This document shows, piece by piece, positions 58,061-64,000 of a stretch of DNA of 64,000 bases. Source of the DNA: Rhodoplanes sp963840055 (lineage in GTDB: Bacteria > Pseudomonadota > Alphaproteobacteria > Rhizobiales > Xanthobacteraceae). The stretch covers positions 107,805 to 171,804 of the forward strand of contig CAWIXM010000028.1 in assembly GCA_963840055.1 (NCBI GenBank), written 5' to 3'. Each line of letters starts with the position of its first letter. Within the stretch, counting starts at the first letter, position 1. Under the pieces are notes generated by a model, which saw nothing but the letters and a program-made list of their open reading frames with translations, ran no database searches and was not told where the DNA came from. Made by a program: the position numbers and the translations under genes.

Positions 58061-58830
58061 GCCAGACGCCTCTCGCCCTCCAGTGCTCGCTGTTATGGCT
58101 TGGCGCGCGTTACGCGTTTGTGGAAGGTCTCGCGTGCCAGCGTCTATCGCTCCCTCAAGGAGACGCCGTTGAACACAATCGTCCGTCGCCCTGGCCCGGT
58201 AGGGGCATCTTCGGACGCGGAATTGGCCGACCATATCCGCCGGCAAATAACTGCCTCACGCCTTCACGGTGAGGGGTACCGCAAGTTATGGCGCGATTGC
58301 GCTTTGCTGGCGTTCGCGCAAGCCCCCGCCGTGTGCGACGCGTGATGGGCGAGAACGGCTTGCTCGCTCCTCATCGCGTTGGACGTGCCGAGAGCAAGCC
58401 GCATGATGGAACGATCGTCACCAACAAGGTCAATGAAATGTGGGGAACAGACATGACGCAGACGATCACTGTCGAGGAGGGCAGAGCCTATATCTTCCTC
58501 GCCGTGGAACACGCCAATTCGGAAGTCGTCGGCATTCATGCCGCGCATTCGGCCAATCGCTTCGAGGCGCTGGAGCCGGTGCGCCAGGGGGTGCATCGGT
58601 GCTTCGGATCCATCGCACCTGGTGTGGCGCGTGGATTGATGCTGCGTCACGATCATGGCTCCAGCTACATGTCCAGTGACTTCCAGGACGAGATCGAATG
58701 CTTGGGAATCGAAGCTTCGCCCTCCTTCGTGCGAAAGCCCCAGGGCAACGGCGTCGCGGAGCGCTTCATCCGAACCTTGAAGGAGAACCTATTATGGGCG
58801 AGGACCATCGATACGATCGAAGAGCTGGGC
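58061..58830 (+). pseudogene. IS3-type OrfB transposase, broken
   Basis: ARVTRLWKVSRASVYRSLKE runs to GYRKLW, then a one-base loss near 58290 moves on to RLRFAGVRASPRRVRRVMGE, the first aspartate in MWGTDMTQTITVEEGRAYIF and the second in LMLRHDHGSSYMSSDFQDEI, with the glutamate in VAERFIRTLKENLLW. The protein is cut at DTIEELGD by unrelated DNA. Confidence 0.75.
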
Positions 58831-58872
58831 GACTGCGGCGTCTGCGGTACGCTGGTCGGATGGCAATCACCA

Positions 58873-59349
58873 TCACATTGCAACCTTCTTGTTTTCGCCC
58901 AGCGCCGGGCCGCTCTTGCTTACCGCCGCGGCGGCCATCTTGACATAGCTGACCACCTTGCCCGGCAAATCCCAGTACTCGGCATCGTGCGGGGTGATGC
59001 GCAGCAAGCGGATCGCCGAATCGTCGGCGCTGTCCCACCATGCCTTGGCCGGGAGCGACCACAGCTCCTTGATCTTCGCGCGATCGTTGAGGACCAGCGC
59101 AACGCCCGAGATCGAGACGAAGGTCTGATCGCCGGAGTCAACGAAGGCGAGGCACACCCGCGGATCGCGGGCGATTTCCTCGTCCTTGTGGCGGCGCGTG
59201 TCGGTCAGGAAATATATGGCATTCTCGTCGCGCCGCACATAGGCGCTCATCGGCCGCGCGCGGATGTAAACCCCGTCATGCGTGACCAGCATGCAAATGG
59301 GAATTTTCTCGATCAGGTTCCAGACTTTGTCGGCTTGATCAGTGGCCAT
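58873..59349 (-). CDS. pyridoxamine 5'-phosphate oxidase-like (general stress) protein
   Basis: A 158-residue split-barrel flavin-binding protein starting MATDQADKVWNLIEKIPICM. Typical features: MLVTHDGVYIRARPMSAYVR, FLTDTRRHKDEEIARDPRVC and WWDSADDSAIRLLRITPHDA. Related to GSP26/YzzA-like proteins; it probably binds FMN or F420 but lacks the full PdxH active site, so a redox or stress role is likely. It is the only intact non-IS gene in this mosaic and lies between transposase fragments. Confidence 0.85.
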   Translation of the reverse strand: MATDQADKVWNLIEKIPICMLVTHDGVYIRARPMSAYVRRDENAIYFLTDTRRHKDEEIARDPRVCLAFVDSGDQTFVSISGVALVLNDRAKIKELWSLPAKAWWDSADDSAIRLLRITPHDAEYWDLPGKVVSYVKMAAAAVSKSGPALGENKKVAM

Positions 59350-59399
59350 GAGCGCACTCCGGCTGCTGTTGTCTCTCGTTAGACAACGGGCAGCCGGGA

Positions 59400-59596
59400 G
59401 CCCGGTTCCCGCGCCGGGTTGGTTCTCCATCCTGGCCGACCAATCGCTCGCCGGTGCCTCTTTCCATTCGGTCACCGAGTTGCGCGCCCATATCGATTAC
59501 TTCATCGAGGCCTATAACGAATGTAGCCAAGCCGTTTGCCTGGACCAAATCCGAGTTCCACCAGAACGCCTCAAAGCACGTTTCGCAGATCAGTGA
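59400..59596 (+). pseudogene. IS630-type transposase C-terminal scrap
   Basis: SFHSVTELRAHIDYFIEAYN in one frame and KPFAWTKSEFHQ in the next match the last part of IS630-family transposases. Confidence 0.55.
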
Positions 59597-60402
59597 TTCC
59601 GGATACTGGCGCTCGCCAAGCTGGCGGCCCGGCCTTGCCTTCACTGTCTTTGCTTGCCCGCAAGCATGTGCTCTCGGCGTTCTGTGGCGGCTTGCAGACG
59701 GTTCTCGGACACGAGGCCTCGCGCAGCAAGGGTCTGGAAATTCCCGATGCGCTGAAGCTTCTGGAGCGGCTCGACTCGAAGGGCAAGATCGTCACCGGGG
59801 ATGCAATCTTCTGCCAGAAATCGATCGCCGCAAAAATCGTCGAACGCGGCGGCGACTATGTCTTTCCGGTCAAGGACAATCAGAAGACGCTACGCCAGGA
59901 CATCGAAACGGCTTTCAACGAGCCGGTTTTTCCCCTGTGCTCATGGAATAGTGGTGTCGAAAAGGCGCATGGGCGCATCGAATGGCGCGCGATCGACGTG
60001 CTGCCTACCGAAGCCGCCGGGATTCAGGGCGAGGGGCCGACGGTTCGGCAAATCTGCCGCGTCATACGTTCGCGCCAAGTCAAGAAGAACGGCGAGTGGC
60101 AGAAGCCACAGCACGAGGTCGTCTATCTCGTCTCCAGCTTGCCCGCCGCCGCCTCGCCACAGGCTTTGCTGGGCGTCAATCGCGATCATTGGCGGATAGA
60201 GATCATGCATCGAAACAAGGACGTCATCCTCGGCGAGGACGGCTACACGAACCGTTGCGACAACGCTCCTCGCAACATTTTCTCCCTCACCGGCTTCGTT
60301 CTCAAAATCCTGAAATCCGTTGCACCCTCGCCAACCCGCGCCATCGAGCACTTTCAGGACGACAGAAACCGCGCAATCCGGCTGTTCTCAGGTTTTTACT
60401 GA
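59590..60402 (+). pseudogene. ISAs1-family transposase, N-terminus missing
   Basis: GLEIPDALKLLERLDSKGKI, VTGDAIFCQKSIAAKIVERG and GDYVFPVKDNQKTLRQDIE carry the DDE_Tnp_ISAs1 core, and GVNRDHWRIEIMHRNKDVI the later conserved part, to the stop at 60402. The DDE_Tnp_1-associated N-terminal domain is absent and the frame is joined directly to the IS630 scrap. Confidence 0.8.
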
Positions 60403-60614
60403 ATCGCCCTGCGCTGCAATCACAGACAGTAGCGGGCCTGTATTACTCACCCTTGCGCCGGTGTCTCATTTTCGTCCGCCTGCGAGCTGTGCTTATCTCG
60501 GTACCATTCGCCAGTTCCTGGGCTCTTGCGATTTCCTCAGATGACATCCTTTTCCCAAGGACATCGCGATTGCCAGCGGCACGTTGCTGAGTGTCAGGAG
60601 TCCGGAAATGCGCC

Positions 60615-60744
60615 GCAGCCAGAGGCGACCTTGCAACGCGCTCAGCAGAACAGCCGCGTCGGGGTAGCGACGATAGGTACTGGCTGTTCCAATCAGGCGG
60701 TGCCAGTATTTGCCGACGGTTTCTTCCGGCTCGAACAAAGCCAT
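60615..60744 (-). pseudogene. norD: norD, N-terminal fragment
   Basis: MALFEPEETVGKYWHRLIGT then ASTYRRYPDAAVLLSALQG is the start of NorD, which helps assemble nitric oxide reductase. It begins 6 bp after norQ, as in an operon. About 43 of some 600 residues remain before unrelated sequence. Confidence 0.7.
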
Positions 60745-60750
60745 GACGCA

Positions 60751-61557
60751 CTACCCGAGCGCAATCTCGGCAACGCGGATGAGACCCTGCTTCACCTCGG
60801 AATCATCGGTGAGCGGTTCGAGCAGAGCGACGCGGATGGCGAGTTCCGGCTTCACGCCGTCACGGATGAGCGTTGCGCAATAGACGATCAGGCAAGTCGA
60901 GGCGCCTTCCTCAAGGTCCTGTCCGCGCAACTCGCGCAACGCATTTGCCACCCGCACCAGCGGAACGCAGCGATCCTTCGGAAGGCCGCTCTCGCGCGCG
61001 ACGATCTCGCATTCGACATCCGGCGCAGGAAACTCGAACTGCAGCGCCACGAAACGTTGGCGTGTGGAGGGCTTCAGCGCCTTGAGGACATTCTGGTAGC
61101 CGGGATTGTAGGAGACCACGAGCATGAATTCGGGAGGAGCCTCCACCACCTCGCCTCGGCGCTCGAGCGGCAGCATGCGCCGGTCATCGGTCACCGGGTG
61201 CAGAACCACGGTGACGTCCTTGCGCGCTTCGATAACCTCATCGAGATAGCGGATTGCGCCTTCACGCACCGCGCGGGTGAGCGGGCCATCCACCCACACC
61301 GTGTCGCCGCCCTTGAGCAGATAGCGGCCGGTAAGGTCGGCGGCCGTCAGGTCGTCGTGACAGGCCACGGTATAGAGGGGGCGGCCGAGCCGCGCCGCCA
61401 TATGGGCAACGAAGCGTGTTTTGCCGCACCCCGTCGGTCCTTTCAGAAGCAGCGGAAGCTGATTCCTGTAAGCGTGCTCGAACAGTTCCCGTTCTCCGCC
61501 GATCGGTCGGTAGAACGGCAGCTCGTCAGCGGCGGCCGCTGGAGCGACGGAATGCAT
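60751..61557 (-). CDS. norQ: nitric oxide reductase activation protein NorQ (MoxR AAA+)
   Basis: A 268-residue MoxR/CbbQ-type AAA+ ATPase. Walker A GPTGCGKTRFVAHMAARLG is near residue 38, Walker B region IRYLDEVIEARKDVT, and sensor region LVVSYNPGYQ. With NorD it activates or metallates the NorCB reductase. It is intact, but norD downstream is truncated and norB upstream (54 bp) is broken, so it probably has no functional partner here. Confidence 0.9.
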   Translation of the reverse strand: MHSVAPAAAADELPFYRPIGGERELFEHAYRNQLPLLLKGPTGCGKTRFVAHMAARLGRPLYTVACHDDLTAADLTGRYLLKGGDTVWVDGPLTRAVREGAIRYLDEVIEARKDVTVVLHPVTDDRRMLPLERRGEVVEAPPEFMLVVSYNPGYQNVLKALKPSTRQRFVALQFEFPAPDVECEIVARESGLPKDRCVPLVRVANALRELRGQDLEEGASTCLIVYCATLIRDGVKPELAIRVALLEPLTDDSEVKQGLIRVAEIALG

Positions 61558-61611
61558 TGGGTCGACGCGCTTTCTGCCGGCGGACCAATCCGCCCCGCCG
61601 GCTGCTTTGGA

Positions 61612-62975
61612 TCACTCTGCCGGTTGCGGCTCCGGCCCCGCTGGCGTCATCATATGCGCCGGCCGCTCCTCCCGCACCGGGCCGAAGATCGCGTAGACGA
61701 ACATGAGTCCAGCAAGGATGACGAACAGTCCTGAACCGAGCCGCATCCAATAGAAAAACGCGATTTGGTCCTGGACCTCCATGTAGGCCATGCCCATGAC
61801 CCGCTGCAGGTGAACCTGAACGACGCCGGCGAAGGTTAGCGTGAAGGTCATGAACGCCATTGCCGAGGTCATGATCCAGAAGCTCCACATGTTGAGCACC
61901 TGGTTGTAGGGTTGGCGATTGCGCAGATACGACATGGCGTAGGATATCATCGCTAGGTTCAGCATCACATAGGCGCCGAAGAAGGCAAGATGGCCGTGCG
62001 CTGCAGTGATCTGCGTGCCGTGGCTATAATAATTTACGAAAGATAGCGTGTGCATGAAGCCCCAGATGCCGGCACCGAAAAATGCGCCGACCGTGCAACC
62101 GAGGGACCACAGCATCGCGGCCTTGTTGGGATGATCGCGACGTCCCCTCCAGACCATGGTGAAGGCGAAGATCACCATGGCGAAGAAGGGAGCTATCTCG
62201 AAGGTGGAGAAGATGCTGCCGACCCACTGCCAGTAGCCCGGCGCGCCGATCCAGTAATAGTGGTGACCTGTTCCAAGCAGGCCGGAAAACAGGGCAAGCC
62301 CTGCGATGGCGTAAAGCCATTTCTCGATCACTTCGCGGTCGACGCCGGTCATCTTGATCATGAGGAAACCGAGCACGGACGCCATCACCAGTTCCCACAC
62401 GCCTTCGACCTAGATGTGGACGATGTACCACCAGTAGAGCTTGTCGAGGGAGAGATTCGCCGGATCATAATAGGCGAACAGCCAGAACAGCGCGATGCCC
62501 CATAGGCCGAGCAGCAGAATATTGGTGATCGCCGTTTTGCGTCCCTTCAATACGGTCACGGACACGTTGTAGAGGAAGATGAGCGCCACGACGACGATCG
62601 CGACCTTGATCCACAGGGGCTGCTCCAGAAATTCGCGGCCTTCGTGGACGCCGAAGAATGTAACCGATGGCTGCCGCCAAGGCGCCGAACATCAACAGGC
62701 CAAGCTGAATATAGGCGAGCAACGGGCTCTCGATGTCGCGCTCGGATTCTTCTGGGATGAGGTAATAGGCGGCGCCAAAAAAACGTCATGAGGCTCCAGA
62801 CGATCAACGCATTTGTATGGATCGTCCGAAGGATGTTGAAAGGCAGCGTCTCGGCCAGGAAGTTGGGCAGGACGTAAACGGTTGCGGCAAGCCCGCCCAC
62901 GGCAATCTGGACGATGAAAAGAATCATCGCCCCCGCGAAATAGTAATAGGCGACCTTTTGCGATGCATATTTCAT
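61612..62975 (-). pseudogene. norB: nitric oxide reductase large subunit NorB, three lesions
   Basis: The catalytic heme b/heme b3-FeB membrane subunit that makes N2O from NO. The start at 62975 (MKYASQKVAYYYFAGAMILF) has AAGGATC upstream. Histidine ligands remain (TIHTNALIVW; GTGHHYYWIG; ITAAHGHLAFFG). Lesions: a run of seven A (62777-62783) shifts MTFFGAAYY; a second shift near 62660 separates GALAAAIG from VTFFGVHEG; TAG at 62410-62412 replaces the tryptophan of HIWVEGVWE. Restored length is about 450 residues with 12 helices. Confidence 0.85.
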
Positions 62976-62986
62976 GACGATCCTTC

Positions 62987-63430
62987 TCAGCCAGCCGTGT
63001 TCGGCGGCCAACCCTGCAGGTTGGTCCGGCTTGCCCACTCCAGGAAATCAACAAGATCATTGAGTTCCTGATCGCTCAGATGGAATTGCGGCATCTGGCG
63101 ACGCCCAGGCACTCCGCTTGGCTGCGATTGCATCCACGCAATCAATGCTGCTCGCGCGCCTTCCTTATCCTCATTGCCGCCGTGGCGGACCCAGACGTTC
63201 CCAAGTTCGGGAGCGAAATAAGCGCCCTCACCGAAGATCGTATGGCAGTTGATGCAGGCGTTCCTCTCCCAGACGCGCTTACCGCGCGCGACACTCTCGG
63301 TAAGGCGCGGCGCATCCGTGCTGGTATTAAGGATGTAGAAATGGCTGTGTGCGGTAAGGACGACGAACGCAATCAGAAAAAATGCCGAGCCGCTTCCATG
63401 TCTCGCTTGTGTCCTGGGGTACTCGGTTAC
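62987..63430 (-). pseudogene. norC: nitric oxide reductase cytochrome c subunit NorC, 5' end lost
   Basis: One membrane anchor (FFLIAFVVLTAHSHFYILN) and a monoheme cytochrome c domain: heme site CINCH in RVWERNACINCHTIFGEGAY, axial methionine in GRRQMPQFHLSDQ. It ends WPPNTAG at 62987, 12 bp before norB. No start codon with a ribosome site lies upstream: the frame runs into a transglycosylase fragment, and a T run near 63394 (six T) suggests a further one-base change. Confidence 0.75.
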
Positions 63431-63434
63431 GAGC

Positions 63435-64000
63435 TGGCTTTCGTGAGCGCAGGAGCCAAGCGACGCCGTCCCGATCGAGGCCCAAGCGCCGGTAGGCCTC
63501 CACCGTCCCCGGTACTGCCAAATCGCCAGTTGGAAGCTCGACGGAGCTCGGCGAGGCTGCGTCTTCAAAAGGCATCGGCGGCTGCACATGGAGTCGTTCG
63601 AGACGATGCGCGGCCAGGAGCGCGTACCAGTGAAGCGGCTCGACCGCGATCGCCTTGCGATAGGCCTCGATCGCGTTCTTACCCCGCCGATAGGAGCGAC
63701 CGAGCCAATAGAAACCGCGCGCTTCCTCCATCGAATCGGTGACCTCGTCGGAGTACTGAGCAAGGTAGTGAACCGCCCGAGCGAAGCGTCGTGTCTCGAA
63801 TGCGCGGGTAGCCGAGCTCCCAAAGCGCCGAACGTCGCCACGGGCCGCGCACTTGAGACTTCCCACGAACGAGTTGCTCCATCCCCTTCTCGCCATTGGC
63901 ACGACCCACGCGAATCTCGAGCCATGCGGCGAGGAAGCGGGCCTCCGGCGCTGTTTAACACCAACTGAACCAAGCAGGACAAGGCCACTACGTATTGCTA
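63435..64000 (-). pseudogene. soluble lytic transglycosylase fragment (helical superhelix)
   Basis: ARFLAAWLEIRVGRANGEKG, FARAVHYLAQYSDEVTDSME, EARGFYWLGRSYRRGKNAIE and AYRKAIAVEPLHWYALLAAH form the TPR-like superhelix typical of Slt proteins, spread over more than one frame. It continues past the window edge. The catalytic domain is absent; it is fused to norC. Confidence 0.55.

Larger units (their letters stand above)
57720..60468. mobile_element. composite IS mosaic bounded by TGAGACACCGGC repeats
   Basis: TGAGACACCCGGC at 57720-57732 and its complement gccggtgtctca at 60457-60468 look like the two ends of one IS3-type element. Between them lie its OrfA and OrfB remnants, a PPOX-like gene, an IS630 scrap and a truncated ISAs1 transposase. 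Confidence 0.5.

Overview
The window looks like an alphaproteobacterial chromosome of the Bradyrhizobium/Rhodopseudomonas (Nitrobacteraceae) type. It has GC-rich codon use, several small conserved proteins of a kind I associate with rhizobia, a RhlE helicase next to IF-1, a Crp/Fnr regulator with an FNR/FixK-like box, two fatty-acid desaturases, and dense IS110, IS5, IS630, IS3, IS1380 and IS481 content. No sequence search was run; all names come from motifs and remembered family features.

Layout: (1) 0.5-16.5 kb is mostly housekeeping: AI-2E-type membrane protein, glgB, small conserved genes, a cold-shock protein with its terminator, a desaturase preceded by two phased operator-like repeats, ctpA, rhlE, infA, a Crp/Fnr regulator and an acyl-CoA desaturase. 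(2) At 17.5 kb the 3' half of a tRNA-Arg(CCG) abuts a tyrosine integrase, marking one end of an integrative island. (3) 17.7-33.2 kb is a decayed conjugative/defence island: a RecB-like/DnaQ-like/Upf1-like nuclease-helicase fusion, DNA topoisomerase III, a Phd-type antitoxin, the front half of a SNF2 helicase fused to the back half of a relaxase, an IS1380 split by an IS110/IS1111 element, MsrA and a ProQ/FinO protein. (4) 33.5-40.1 kb holds an IS630, a broken tyrosine recombinase, and a KaiC-like ATPase gene split at its Walker A motif by a serine-recombinase cassette that itself carries an IS200. (5) 40.1-57.2 kb lies between two same-orientation truncated IS5 copies. It contains dnaA, yihY, a secreted repeat protein, a CBS protein and many IS elements. 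(6) 57.7-60.5 kb is a mosaic of IS remnants around a pyridoxamine-phosphate-oxidase-like gene. (7) 60.6-64 kb is a decayed norCBQD operon joined to a lytic-transglycosylase fragment.

Single-base indels, usually in short homopolymers, and in-frame TAG codons break many accessory genes, while most housekeeping genes read through. I read this mainly as real decay, but sequencing or assembly error is a live alternative that needs read-level checking. The most informative mobile element is the IS110/IS1111 copy at 29217-30764. Its insertion point can be reconstructed exactly, and its 3' non-coding tail carries two short stretches matching the left and right halves of its own target, as expected of a bridge/seek RNA.
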